A DNA stretch of 34,628 nt, taken from assembly GCF_028369295.1 (NCBI RefSeq), contig NZ_JAQMYP010000082.1, forward strand, positions 1 to 34,628, read 5' to 3'. Position 1 is the stretch's first letter. Every line of letters begins with the position of its first letter. Below are positions 20,803 to 28,793 of the stretch, in pieces. A program made the position numbers and the translations under genes. The stretch is from Streptomyces sp. HD. Lineage in GTDB: Bacteria; Actinomycetota; Actinomycetes; Streptomycetales; Streptomycetaceae. The notes beneath the pieces are model-generated. The model was not told the origin of the DNA. It searched no databases and saw only the letters and a list, made by a program, of their open reading frames with translations.

Positions 20803-22545
20803 ATGGACGGTTACGGAATGGAGTCAGATACGACCGTGATGGTCGTGGACGACGTCTCGGCCAGCCGCTATGCCATGGGCGCAGTGCTGCGCCGGGCGGG
20901 CCACGACGTCGTACCGGTGGCGAGCGCGGGCGAGGCGCTGATCGAGCTCGATGTGCGGCTGCGCGCGGGCGCCCTGCCCGACGTGGCCCTCGTCGACGTC
21001 GGGCTGCCGGACATGAACGGCTTCGAACTGTGCCGACGGGTCAAGTCCCGGCCGTCCACGGCCGCGCTGCCCGTCGTCCACTTCTCCGCCACGGCCCTGG
21101 AGACGGGGGACCGGTGCCGGGGGCTCGACTCGGGCGCCGACGCCTATCTGACGGTGCCGGCCGAGCCGAGCGAGATCGAGGCCGTCGTACGGGCCGCCGT
21201 GCGCGGGTCCCGTCGGCGCACCGCGGCCGAGGCGCTGGCGCTCCGGCTGGCGCTGTTGACGGAGGCGACCGTCGGCGTACAGACCGCGCGCTGCCTGGGG
21301 GGACTGGCCGACGCCGCCGCCGTCGGTGCGGCCCGGCTCACCGGGACACCCGCCGTGGTTCTGGTCATCGGCCCGGACGGCGAGACGCACCACGGCAGCT
21401 CACGCAGCAGACTCGCGCTGCCCGACGCCGGCGGGCACGAGGCGGCCGCCCGGCTGATCACCCGGATCGCGAAAGGGTGGGGCGGGCGGGCCGGCGTGCA
21501 CAGCACCGTCGTGCCGGCGCCGCTGTGGCCCTCGGGCTTCTTCCGGCCCGGCGTCCAGGAGGACGCCCGCCTGGTGCTGGCGCTCACCCAGGAGGGACGC
21601 ACACCGGTGTGCGTCGCCACCCCCGCGCACCGGGCCGCCGTACCGGACGCGGTGTACGAAACCGTCCCGGACGGGCGCTGGCCGCCCTCGATGATCCCCG
21701 GGCCGGACCCCGTGTACGCCTCCCTCACGGCCCGGCCCGCACGCAACCCGGTGTTTCCCGAGCCGGCCCCGTCGGGCGACGGGCTCCTCGACCGGCTCGC
21801 CCAGGCCACCGCGCTGGCCGCCGAACCGCTGCTGATGTACGAGGCGGAGCGGGACATCGCCCTCACCCTCCAGCACAGCTTCCTGCCCCAGCCGCACCGG
21901 CTGCCCGAGCTGCCGGGCATCGACATCGTCGTACGGTACGTTCCCGCCTCCCGGCAGGCCGAGATCGGCGGCGACTTCTATGCCGCCCTGCGCACCGGGG
22001 AGGGGGTGCTCACCGCGGTCGGGGACGTCGTCGGGCACTCGTTGGAGGCGGCCACCGTCATGGTGGAGATCCGGCACGCGCTGCGCGCCCACTGCGTCGA
22101 GGAGAGCGACCCGGCGGTGCTGGCCGAACGGCTCGACCGGATGCTGCAGCACTACCACCCCGACGTCACCGCCACGGTCTGCCTGGCCCTGGTCGAACCC
22201 GGCACCGGACGGGCCCGGATCGCCAACGCGGGGCACATACCGCCGCTGATCGTGCGGGAGAAGGGCAAGGCCGAGTACGTCCCGGTGTGCGGTCCGCTGC
22301 TCGGGCTCGAACTCGACCGGCCCGAGCCGACCGAGCTGGTGCTGGCCCGGGAGGACCGGCTCCTGATGGTCACCGACGGCCTCATCGAGACCCGCGGCAT
22401 CGACCTCGCCGCCTCCATGGAGCAACTGCGCACGGCCGCCGCCGACGCCCCGGCCGGCCTCGACGCGCTGTGCGACACCCTGCTGGGCTGCTTCGGGCAC
22501 GACCGAGAGGACGACATCGCGATGCTGGCGCTGCGGTTAGGGTGA
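20803..22545 (+). CDS. PP2C/SpoIIE-type phosphatase with degenerate receiver domain
   Basis: The 580-residue protein is likely a cytosolic serine/threonine phosphatase acting on anti-sigma-factor antagonists or similar partners. An N-terminal receiver-like domain (about 8-130) keeps V-V-D-D and the phospho-acceptor D65 (L-V-D-V-G-L-P-D), but the usual lysine is V118 (T-V-P where T-K-P is normal). A poorly conserved middle (about 150-340) could be GAF-like. The SpoIIE domain (about 365-580) has G-G-D-F-Y with D391, G-D-V-V-G-H with D408, V-T-D-G with D525 and D-D-I-A with D570/D571, the metal ligands. ATG 20803 follows AAGGGCGAG; ATG 20818 is possible. The third-last codon is TTA (22537-22539), rare in Streptomyces and read by the bldA tRNA. 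Confidence 0.88.
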   Translation: MDGYGMESDTTVMVVDDVSASRYAMGAVLRRAGHDVVPVASAGEALIELDVRLRAGALPDVALVDVGLPDMNGFELCRRVKSRPSTAALPVVHFSATALETGDRCRGLDSGADAYLTVPAEPSEIEAVVRAAVRGSRRRTAAEALALRLALLTEATVGVQTARCLGGLADAAAVGAARLTGTPAVVLVIGPDGETHHGSSRSRLALPDAGGHEAAARLITRIAKGWGGRAGVHSTVVPAPLWPSGFFRPGVQEDARLVLALTQEGRTPVCVATPAHRAAVPDAVYETVPDGRWPPSMIPGPDPVYASLTARPARNPVFPEPAPSGDGLLDRLAQATALAAEPLLMYEAERDIALTLQHSFLPQPHRLPELPGIDIVVRYVPASRQAEIGGDFYAALRTGEGVLTAVGDVVGHSLEAATVMVEIRHALRAHCVEESDPAVLAERLDRMLQHYHPDVTATVCLALVEPGTGRARIANAGHIPPLIVREKGKAEYVPVCGPLLGLELDRPEPTELVLAREDRLLMVTDGLIETRGIDLAASMEQLRTAAADAPAGLDALCDTLLGCFGHDREDDIAMLALRLG

Positions 22546-22573
22546 GCGCTGCCGACGTAGAACAGGAGTGCTC

Positions 22574-22930
22574 ATGCCGCAGATCACCGTCGACCACTCG
22601 AAGGCGATCTCCTTCGACCGGGCGGCCTTCGCCCGGGACCTGCACACCGCGACCGTCGAGATCGCGGCGGCCAAGCCGGAGGCGTGCAAGACACAGTTCC
22701 GGCCCAGCGACGTCACCGCCTTCGGCTACGAGGACCCCGAGGAACAGGGCCACGCGGTCGTCCATGTCACCCTCGGCCTGCTCGCCGGCCGCACCGAGGA
22801 GACCAAGGCGAAGCTGACCGAGGCGGTCCTGGAGTTGCTGCGCAGTCACATCGAGGACGACGGCACCGTCCTGCACGCCTCGGCCGAGGTACGCGACCTC
22901 GATCCGTCGTACCGCAAGTTCGAGCGCTAG
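22574..22930 (+). CDS. 5-carboxymethyl-2-hydroxymuconate isomerase family protein
   Basis: The 118-residue protein starts M-P-Q-I-T-V, placing a proline right after the initiator methionine. In the tautomerase superfamily, which includes CHMI, that proline becomes the N-terminal catalytic base. Length and the pattern F-D-R-A-A-F-A-R-D-L-H-T-A-T fit CHMI, which acts in homoprotocatechuate breakdown, but no other gene of that pathway is nearby, so the real substrate is unknown. AGGAG at 22564-22568 supports ATG 22574 over an in-frame GTG at 22568. It lies 28 bases after the phosphatase gene and may be co-transcribed. Its stop overlaps that of the convergent TetR gene by three bases. Confidence 0.8.
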   Translation: MPQITVDHSKAISFDRAAFARDLHTATVEIAAAKPEACKTQFRPSDVTAFGYEDPEEQGHAVVHVTLGLLAGRTEETKAKLTEAVLELLRSHIEDDGTVLHASAEVRDLDPSYRKFER

Positions 22931-23628
22931 GGCCTGTCCTGGGACGCGAGTGAGATCAGCCGGGCGACCAGGTCGTTGAACGGGCCGTCGGCCGGCTCGT
23001 CCTTCAGCATGTGGCGCAGCAGTGCGCCCATCTCCTCGTCGTAGGCGGCGCTGACGGCGGCCAGCGCGGCGAAGTCGTGCACCAGCTGGACCTCCAGCTC
23101 GGCGCGCGGGATGCGCCGGCCGTCCAGCCAGATCAGCGCCGTCGACTCGGCGAGCGAGATCCAGGAGCGGACGACCAGCTCCAGACGCGCGGGCGGGTTC
23201 TCCACCCGCAGATGCGAAAGGATCTGGACGTACGCGGCCTGCCGCACGGAGTCGATGAGCGCGTTCGTCGCCGTCGAGCCGACGGCCGGTCCGCCCCGCA
23301 TCAGCGCGGAGAAACCGGGCCCGTGTTCCTCGACGAAGTCGAAGAACCGGCGCATCACCCGCAACAGCCGCGCCCCCAGCGGCCCTTCCTGCGGCTCGAC
23401 GAACCGGCCTGCCAGTTCCTCCGAGGCACGCTTCAACGCGGCTTCGTACAGGCTGAGTTTGCCGGGGAAGTAGTGGTAGACCAGCGGGCGCGAGATGCCG
23501 GCGGCCGACGCTATCTCGTCAATGGAGACGTCGTCGGGCGAGCGCCGGCTGAACAGGTCGAGGGCGACGCCGATCAGCTGCTGCCGCCGCTCATCGACTC
23601 CCATTCTGCGCCGTACCCCGGTAGTCAT
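22927..23628 (-). CDS. TetR-family transcriptional regulator
   Basis: The 233-residue protein has the TetR N-terminal helix-turn-helix (D-V-S-I-D-E-I-A-S-A-A-G-I-S-R-P-L-V-Y-H-Y-F near residues 33-54). A helical ligand-binding domain follows (about 75-215) with no recognisable specificity. It is the third gene of a minus-strand series after the diiron protein and ferredoxin reductase, 57 bases behind the latter, so it probably controls them. ATG 23628 has a weak AAGGTG; an ATG at 23604 is an alternative. The gap before it contains an 8-base inverted pair, GAACACCT/AGGTGTTC (23631-23638, 23679-23686), a possible operator or hairpin. Confidence 0.88.
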   Translation of the reverse strand: MTTGVRRRMGVDERRQQLIGVALDLFSRRSPDDVSIDEIASAAGISRPLVYHYFPGKLSLYEAALKRASEELAGRFVEPQEGPLGARLLRVMRRFFDFVEEHGPGFSALMRGGPAVGSTATNALIDSVRQAAYVQILSHLRVENPPARLELVVRSWISLAESTALIWLDGRRIPRAELEVQLVHDFAALAAVSAAYDEEMGALLRHMLKDEPADGPFNDLVARLISLASQDRP

Positions 23629-23684
23629 GCGAACACCTTACCGATCGATTCCGGCCCCGAATGGACCAGACCGACCTCAGGTGT

Positions 23685-24707
23685 TCACATGTCGAGCACG
23701 AGTCGCTCACTTCTGGCCCGTGACACACAGATCAGCATGGAGTCGGCCCGCTCCGCGTCCGTCAGCAGCTCGTCCCGGTGGTCCACCTCGCCCTCCAGCA
23801 CCCGCTGTTGGCAGGTCCCGCAGAAGCCCTGCTCGCAGGAGTACGCGGTGTTCGGCAGCTCGGCGCGCACGGCGGCCAGGACGGTCGAGCCGGCGGGGAC
23901 GCTCAACGTCCGCCCGCTGCGCCGCAGTTCGACCTCGAAGGCATCGCCGCCCGAGACGCGGGGTGTGAACCGCTCCAGGTGAACCTTCGGGAACCGTTCC
24001 TCCACCGCGGCCATCAGCCCCTCCGGTCCGCAGCAGTAGACGGCGGCGTCCTCGGGCACCCCCGCGAGCGCCGAGTCGAGATCCGGCACCCCCGCCACGA
24101 CGGTCACCCGGTCCCCGCCGAGCTTCTCGACCTCCGCAACGAACGGCATCGAGGCCCGGTCACGTCCGCAGTACAGCAACCGCCACTCGACACCGTCCGG
24201 CAGCGCCCGCAGCATCGGCAGCACCGGGGTGATCCCGATGCCTCCGGCGACGAAGACGTACGACGCCGCCTCGACCAGCGCGAACCGATTGCGCGGCCCC
24301 CGCACCTCCAGCTCCATGCCCTCCCGCACCTGCTCGTGCACCTCGCGTGAGCCGCCCCGCCCGTCCGGGACCAGCCGGGCCGCCACGGTGTACGCCGAGC
24401 CGTCCGCCGGGTCGCCGCACAGCGAGTACTGCCGAACCAGCCCCGACGGCAGAACCAGGTCGAGATGCGCGCCGGGCTCCCAGCGCGGCAGGTCGCGCCC
24501 CTCCAGCCGTAGTCGGACGACCCCCTCGGCGACCTCCTCGCGCGCGGCCACCAGCAGACGCAGCGCCCGCGACCGCGGCCGTCCGGAGACCGGCTCCTCC
24601 AGGGCGGGCATCGGCCACAGCGGCGAGGCCTGGATACGGCGCCGCATCGCCCGCCGGGCGAGCAGGGCGGCACCGGCGACCACGGCGACGGTCCGGAGCT
24701 TCGGCAT
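23685..24707 (-). CDS. Ferredoxin-NAD(P)H reductase with C-terminal 2Fe-2S domain (PDR type)
   Basis: The 340-residue flavoprotein passes electrons from NAD(P)H through flavin to a plant-type 2Fe-2S centre. The N-terminus (2-20) is hydrophobic and followed by R-R-A-M-R-R-R, so it may be membrane-associated. The flavin motif R-Q-Y-S is at 92-95 and the nucleotide motif G-G-I-G-I-T at 155-160, with C-C-G-P-E-G-L-M near 235-242. The cluster ligands are C291, C296, C299 and C327 (C-x4-C-x2-C-x27-C). This order is that of phthalate dioxygenase reductase and VanB. The start overlaps the stop of the upstream diiron gene as TGATG, indicating translational coupling. The likely electron acceptor is that diiron protein. 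Confidence 0.92.
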   Translation of the reverse strand: MPKLRTVAVVAGAALLARRAMRRRIQASPLWPMPALEEPVSGRPRSRALRLLVAAREEVAEGVVRLRLEGRDLPRWEPGAHLDLVLPSGLVRQYSLCGDPADGSAYTVAARLVPDGRGGSREVHEQVREGMELEVRGPRNRFALVEAASYVFVAGGIGITPVLPMLRALPDGVEWRLLYCGRDRASMPFVAEVEKLGGDRVTVVAGVPDLDSALAGVPEDAAVYCCGPEGLMAAVEERFPKVHLERFTPRVSGGDAFEVELRRSGRTLSVPAGSTVLAAVRAELPNTAYSCEQGFCGTCQQRVLEGEVDHRDELLTDAERADSMLICVSRARSERLVLDM

Positions 24708-25603
24708 CAGGCGGCACCCTTCGCGGACTTCTCGGCCGTCTCGGCGGCCAGCGCGGCGGGGGAGGAGGCGAGATAGGCGACGGCCTGCTCGGTGCACCCC
24801 TCCTGGGAGGGGTGGTACGCACGGCTCAGATAGCGGGGTATGGACCTCAGCATGTCCCCGGTCGCGGGGAGCGTGCCGCGCCTGCCCCGGACGTAGAAGT
24901 CCTTGAAGCTCGCCCTGCCGTCGACGAGCGACGGGTCGTTCTCCATGAAGAAGCGCGCCCCGCGCTGCCAGAGAAAGACAAGGGCCGTGAACGCGGTCGC
25001 CCAGGTCCGCGCCCGTCGCCGGTAGCTGCCGTCGACGTGCATGAACAGGTCGAAGGCGACCGACCGGTGCTCGACCTCCTCGGCGCCGTGCCAGCGCAGC
25101 AGGTCCAGCATGGTCGGATCAGCGCCGCGGCGGTCCAACTCCTCGGCGTTGAGCACCCAGTCGCCGAGGAAGGCGGTGTAGTGCTCGATGGCCGCGATGA
25201 TCGCCACCCGCTCCATCAGCCACCAGTGGCGCGCCCGGCCCGGCGGCAGCGTGCGGTCGCCGAGCAGCTTCTCGAAGAGCCAGTCCACCTGTGCGGTGTA
25301 CGGCGTCGGGTCGAGCCCCTGCTCCCGCAGATGGGGCAGCACCTCGTCATGGGCCTGCGAGTGCATCGCCTCCTGGCCGATGAACCCGATGACGTCCTCG
25401 CGCAGCCGCTCGTCCCGGATGAACGGCAGCACCTGCTTGTAGACGTGCACGAACCACCGCTCGCCCGCCGGCAGGAGCAGATGCAGCACATTGATGGTGT
25501 GCGTGGTGAACGGATCCCCGGGCACCCAGTGCAACGGGGTGTCTTCCCAGGAGAAGGACACCTTGCGGGCCTTGAGGGTCACCCGGTCCTGCGTATTAGA
25601 CAT
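24707..25603 (-). CDS. Predicted diiron protein of the PF10118 'metal-dependent hydrolase' family
   Basis: The 298-residue helical protein carries a ferritin-like metal set: Q-E-A-M-H-S-Q-A-H with E78, H81 and H85; I-E-H-Y with E140 and H141; and E-E-V-E-H with E175, E178 and H179. The family is named metal-dependent hydrolase, but the E-x-x-H pattern and pairing with a reductase suggest an oxygen-activating diiron enzyme. The substrate may be a lipid or other hydrophobic compound; this is inference. No ribosome site precedes ATG 25603. A GTG at 25582 (residue 8) follows CAGGACCGG and could be the true start, or the transcript could be nearly leaderless. It is the first gene of a minus-strand module with the reductase and TetR genes. 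Confidence 0.85.
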   Translation of the reverse strand: MSNTQDRVTLKARKVSFSWEDTPLHWVPGDPFTTHTINVLHLLLPAGERWFVHVYKQVLPFIRDERLREDVIGFIGQEAMHSQAHDEVLPHLREQGLDPTPYTAQVDWLFEKLLGDRTLPPGRARHWWLMERVAIIAAIEHYTAFLGDWVLNAEELDRRGADPTMLDLLRWHGAEEVEHRSVAFDLFMHVDGSYRRRARTWATAFTALVFLWQRGARFFMENDPSLVDGRASFKDFYVRGRRGTLPATGDMLRSIPRYLSRAYHPSQEGCTEQAVAYLASSPAALAAETAEKSAKGAA

Positions 25604-25613
25604 GGCGTCAATG

Positions 25614-25653
25614 TACTGACGGGTAGGTCGTGGGTGAACCCCCGTGCACGACC
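25614..25653. promoter_or_regulatory. Candidate promoter/operator of the diiron-reductase-tetR module
   Basis: Upstream of ATG 25603 (minus) lie TACTGACGGGTA (25614-25625) and a GGTCGTG/CACGACC inverted pair (25626-25632 and 25647-25653, 14-base gap). The inverted pair is of the size TetR proteins bind. Control by the module's own TetR is inferred. Confidence 0.35.
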
Positions 25654-25678
25654 TTGTTTACGCGAGTGTCAGCAAGGC

Positions 25679-27607
25679 TTACTCAAGACCGCTGATCGAA
25701 CGTCCGCTCTCCAGCGTGCCCTTCAGGTCGGCCTGTACACCCTGAGCGGCCCGCAGGGCCAGCAGACTGCCCTCGGAGACGCCCCGGACGCCGCCCGTGG
25801 CCCGGATCGACTCCGTGTCCCGGGCACCCGCCGCCAGCAGGTACCAGCCGCCCGACTGCGCCTTCCACAGCACCCCGGCCAGCACATGCGGATCACGCGC
25901 CCCGCACGCCGACACGTTCTGGCCCTTGGCCACCACCGCCGCCTGCGCCGCGCCCGGCGTCCGGAACTGGGCCAGCACCCGCTCGCCGCCGCCCCGCCAG
26001 GTCTCCGCGCGCGTGCACACCCAGTCCGCCGCGCCGGTCCCGTCGGGCAGCGGCTGCCGGGCAAAGGTCCACGCGTTCACCGTCCGCACACCCGCGGAGC
26101 GCATCGCGCCCAGCCAGCAGGAGTACGGCGCCCAGGAACGCAGTGCCGCCGGACCGGTCGCGTCCTTGGCCTCCCCGGGGCGCCCGGTGGTGAGGCGGGC
26201 CGGGACCAGTTCGGCGAGGTCGGTCAGCAGCCGGGAGCCGGTGCTGTCGGTCAGCTGCAGGGCGTTCCACGAGTTGCAGGACCCGCCGGTCTGCTGGGTG
26301 GCGGGGCTCGCCATCGGCGAGGTCACCCCCTTGGTCACGGTGAGGTCCATCGGTCCGGTACGCGGCTTCAGCAGGTCCCGTTCCGCCGCCGACTTCACCC
26401 AGGGCGCCAGCAGATAGCGGACATTGCCGTCGGCCCGGCTCAGTACCACCGCGCTCGACTCCGCCCTGGTCGCGCCGTCGACGCGGGAGAAGTCCAGGGC
26501 GGCGCCCTCGGTGCCGTCCGTCGGTTCGGCGTAGCGGGCGATGCGCATACCGTCGTAGAGGATCACCAGGCGGGCACTGTCGACGTTCCCCGCGTACAGC
26601 AGCTGCGGAGCGCCGGGCGGGCCGCCCGCCGGGGTGCCGGGGGTCGCCGAGACCTGGACCGTCTCGCCGGGGCGGGCCCAGACGGCGAGGGCGCGGCGCA
26701 GCAGGCCCGAGTCGCCCGTGAGGTCGCCGCGCGCGGGCCACACGGAGAAGTCGGTGCGCGCGGAGGACTGCCAGGCCAGCGGTGGCACCTTCGTCAGCTG
26801 GGCCGGGTCGAGGGCGGCCTCGGCCGCCGGGTTCTGCGCGTACGAGGGCGCGGCCGGACCGTCCGGGCCCCAGCCCTCGCCGGGCAGACCGAGCAGCGCG
26901 CCGGACACCAGGAGGGCGGCCGCCGCGGCGACCGCGGCCTTCACATGCTGCCTGCGCCGCATCAGGTCGGTGGGCCGGGCCTGGAGCGAGCAGGGGTCGA
27001 ACTCGGGGGAGTCGAGCAGCGCGTACTGCGCGTCGACGGTGTCGGCCTCCGCCAGAGCGCCGTCCCAGTCGTCGACACCGGCCGCCGCCAGCACTTCGCA
27101 CACGTCGTCGTCCTGGAGCTTCTCCAGGCCGCGCAGCACATAGGCCGCCCGCGCCGGGCCGGACAGCGCCGACAACCGCTGGTCCAGAGCGAGTTCGTCG
27201 GCGCCGCCCGACCGGGGGAAGAGGCGCAGGCCCCAGACCTGGGGCAGCAGGGGCGGCAGTTGGGAGCGCTTGGGCCAGGCCGGCCGCTTGAGCGGGCGGT
27301 TCGCCTCCAGCGCCGTACGCAGCACACGCAGGCGGAGCAGGGCGTACCCGGGATCGCCCTCGCGGCCGGTCGACTGGGCCGGGATCACGGGCGTCGCCGC
27401 CCCCCGGCCCCGGGGCAGCGCCCGCTGGGTGAGGGAGTGCGCCGTCACCACGCGCCGGTTGCGGCCGAGGCTCGGCGGCAGCACCAGGTAGGCGAGCCGG
27501 ACGAGACGCGGGTAGTGCTCGACGAGCGCGGCCTCGGCCCGCTCGACGTCGACGACCGGGTCGTCCGAGGCGGGGGCGGGGCGCGGGGCGACATCCTGTG
27601 ACTGCAC
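25679..27607 (-). CDS. Single-pass membrane protein with vestigial sigma-factor-like N-terminus
   Basis: The 642-residue protein has three parts. Residues about 24-60 (A-L-V-E-H-Y-P-R-L-V-R-L-A-Y) resemble ECF sigma region 2, and about 138-186 (L-S-G-P-A-R-A-A-Y-V-L-R-G-L-E-K-L) resemble region 4, but the DNA-recognition helix is not recognisable. One membrane segment lies at about 221-241 after R-R-R-Q-H. The remaining 400 residues, extracytoplasmic by topology, are rich in Trp, Gly and Pro with a few cysteines and no domain I recognise. It could sense the envelope and act on transcription partners, or be a sigma fold reused as a membrane adaptor. The start is GTG with no clear ribosome site. 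It follows the TPR gene by 71 bases. Confidence 0.75.
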   Translation of the reverse strand: MQSQDVAPRPAPASDDPVVDVERAEAALVEHYPRLVRLAYLVLPPSLGRNRRVVTAHSLTQRALPRGRGAATPVIPAQSTGREGDPGYALLRLRVLRTALEANRPLKRPAWPKRSQLPPLLPQVWGLRLFPRSGGADELALDQRLSALSGPARAAYVLRGLEKLQDDDVCEVLAAAGVDDWDGALAEADTVDAQYALLDSPEFDPCSLQARPTDLMRRRQHVKAAVAAAAALLVSGALLGLPGEGWGPDGPAAPSYAQNPAAEAALDPAQLTKVPPLAWQSSARTDFSVWPARGDLTGDSGLLRRALAVWARPGETVQVSATPGTPAGGPPGAPQLLYAGNVDSARLVILYDGMRIARYAEPTDGTEGAALDFSRVDGATRAESSAVVLSRADGNVRYLLAPWVKSAAERDLLKPRTGPMDLTVTKGVTSPMASPATQQTGGSCNSWNALQLTDSTGSRLLTDLAELVPARLTTGRPGEAKDATGPAALRSWAPYSCWLGAMRSAGVRTVNAWTFARQPLPDGTGAADWVCTRAETWRGGGERVLAQFRTPGAAQAAVVAKGQNVSACGARDPHVLAGVLWKAQSGGWYLLAAGARDTESIRATGGVRGVSEGSLLALRAAQGVQADLKGTLESGRSISGLE

Positions 27608-27643
27608 GTTCAGCAGAACGAGCGAATCGTCGGTTGGTCACCG

Positions 27644-27680
27644 GAACCCGGACCGCCCGGGCCCGTTCCCGGTCCGGTTC
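27644..27680 (-). terminator. Hairpin between the TPR gene and the sigma-like gene
   Basis: GAACCCGGACCG (27644-27655) can pair with CGGTCCGGTTC (27670-27680), with one bulged C. It begins at the TPR stop and ends 37 bases before the sigma-like start, so it could end or attenuate read-through. Confidence 0.45.
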
Positions 27681-28179
27681 AGTCCCCGGATTCCAGTAGT
27701 GCCCGGGCGTAGTTCGCCATGGAGCGCTGGTAGCGCGGCAGATGAGGGGCGAGGGCGCCCAGTACCAGGGACAGTCCCTCGCGGTCACGTCCGAGGCTCG
27801 ACAGGCACAGCGCCAGCGTCGCACGTACCGCGTCGTCCAGCTCGTCGGAGGGGGCGTCCAGTTCAGGCGTCAACAGCTTGACGCCCTCCTCGGCCTGTCC
27901 GATGTTCCTGAGCGAGCTGGACATCTGGATCTTGGCCCGCCGTCCCTTGTAGCCGGTCAGTCCGCGTGCGAGCGCCTCCCGGTACAGCGGTACCGCCTTG
28001 TCCGAATGCCCGGTCGAGTCCCAGGCGCAGGCCCGCTCGAAGGGGCCCAGCGGGCTGTCGTCGGGCAGCTCGGCGACGAGTGCGTCGATCACGGCGCGGA
28101 AATCGGGCGCGTCCTCCTCGGCGTAGGTGTCGAAGGTCGCCCATGCGGCGGTCACGCGATCTTCCCAGTCCTGGTTCAT
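27679..28179 (-). CDS. Small tetratricopeptide-repeat protein
   Basis: The 166-residue cytosolic protein is mostly amphipathic helices with TPR-like pairs. Examples are S-P-L-G-P-F-E-R-A-C-A-W-D-S-T-G-H near residues 50-66, then A-V-P-L-Y-R-E-A-L-A-R-G-L near 71-83, and G-Q-A-E-E-G-V-K-L-L near 99-108. It fits the TPR_5-type family of actinobacterial small TPR proteins. TPRs mediate protein contacts; the partner is not known, and the sigma-like membrane protein encoded next is one candidate. ATG 28179 is chosen because the 25 upstream in-frame residues look non-coding and overlap the divergent promoter gap. Confidence 0.8.
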   Translation of the reverse strand: MNQDWEDRVTAAWATFDTYAEEDAPDFRAVIDALVAELPDDSPLGPFERACAWDSTGHSDKAVPLYREALARGLTGYKGRRAKIQMSSSLRNIGQAEEGVKLLTPELDAPSDELDDAVRATLALCLSSLGRDREGLSLVLGALAPHLPRYQRSMANYARALLESGD

Positions 28180-28280
28180 CGCGTCACTCTCGCACGGGTG
28201 GGCGAACGCAGGCAGCGGTATTTTGAGCGCTCCGCACGTGGGAGCCGTATCCACCGGGAGGCCCCTGCAGGGAGGAAGAC

Positions 28281-28715
28281 ATGAAGGTGACCCGACCCAT
28301 GCTCGCGGCGGCCGGTGTCGCGGCGGCGTTCGTGCTGGCAGGCTGCGGATCCGGTGGCGACGAGCAGGCCGCCGTGCCCAAGACCGCCACCGGCAGCCTG
28401 GAGCACCTGGCCGCCGAGGTGAAGTGCAAGCCGAACATGCAGACGGACGCCGACGAAATCCGGCAGGCGCTCTGCAAGAACACCGACGGCAAGTTCGTCC
28501 TCGCCACCTTCGCCACCGACCGCGGTCAGGCCGAGTGGCTGAGCGGGGCTAAGGACTACGGCGGCTACTACCTCGTCGGCCGCAAGTGGGTCGCGGTCGG
28601 CCAGCAGAAGACGGTCACGGCGCTGCAGACCACGCTCGGCGGGACCATGGAAGAGGGTTCCGCCCATATGAACCCCGGTGGCAGTCACAACAGCGGCGGC
28701 AGCCACCACGGCTGA
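28281..28715 (+). CDS. Small secreted lipoprotein of unknown function
   Basis: The 144-residue protein has a clear lipoprotein signal with lipobox L-A-G-C and the modified cysteine at residue 22. The mature part has a compact domain with two cysteines (C49 and C65) that could pair, K-F-V-L-A-T-F near 71-77 and Y-L-V-G-R-K-W-V-A-V near 97-106. A His/Ser/Gly-rich tail (S-H-N-S-G-G-S-H-H-G) might bind metal. I do not recognise a characterised family. The ATG has a strong GGGAGGAAG site. It is divergent from the TPR gene and convergent with the DUF1996 gene, with a terminator between. Confidence 0.8.
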   Translation: MKVTRPMLAAAGVAAAFVLAGCGSGGDEQAAVPKTATGSLEHLAAEVKCKPNMQTDADEIRQALCKNTDGKFVLATFATDRGQAEWLSGAKDYGGYYLVGRKWVAVGQQKTVTALQTTLGGTMEEGSAHMNPGGSHNSGGSHHG

Positions 28716-28736
28716 CCAGGAAATCCCGGGCAAGCA

Positions 28737-28770
28737 AAAGCCGGCGGTGGGAAATCCCACCGCCGGCTTT
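28737..28770. terminator. Bidirectional terminator between lipoprotein and DUF1996 genes
   Basis: AAAGCCGGCGGTGGGA (28737-28752) pairs exactly with 28755-28770 around AA. The A-run on the left and T-run on the right make it a classic intrinsic terminator on both strands. Confidence 0.9.
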
Positions 28771-28793
28771 CCGCTGTTGCTACCGGGTCAGAA

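Noticed and set aside
24347..27601. A 1084-codon plus-strand frame opposite the reductase, diiron and sigma-like genes
   Set aside because: It crosses three well-supported minus-strand genes and their gaps and shows no domain.
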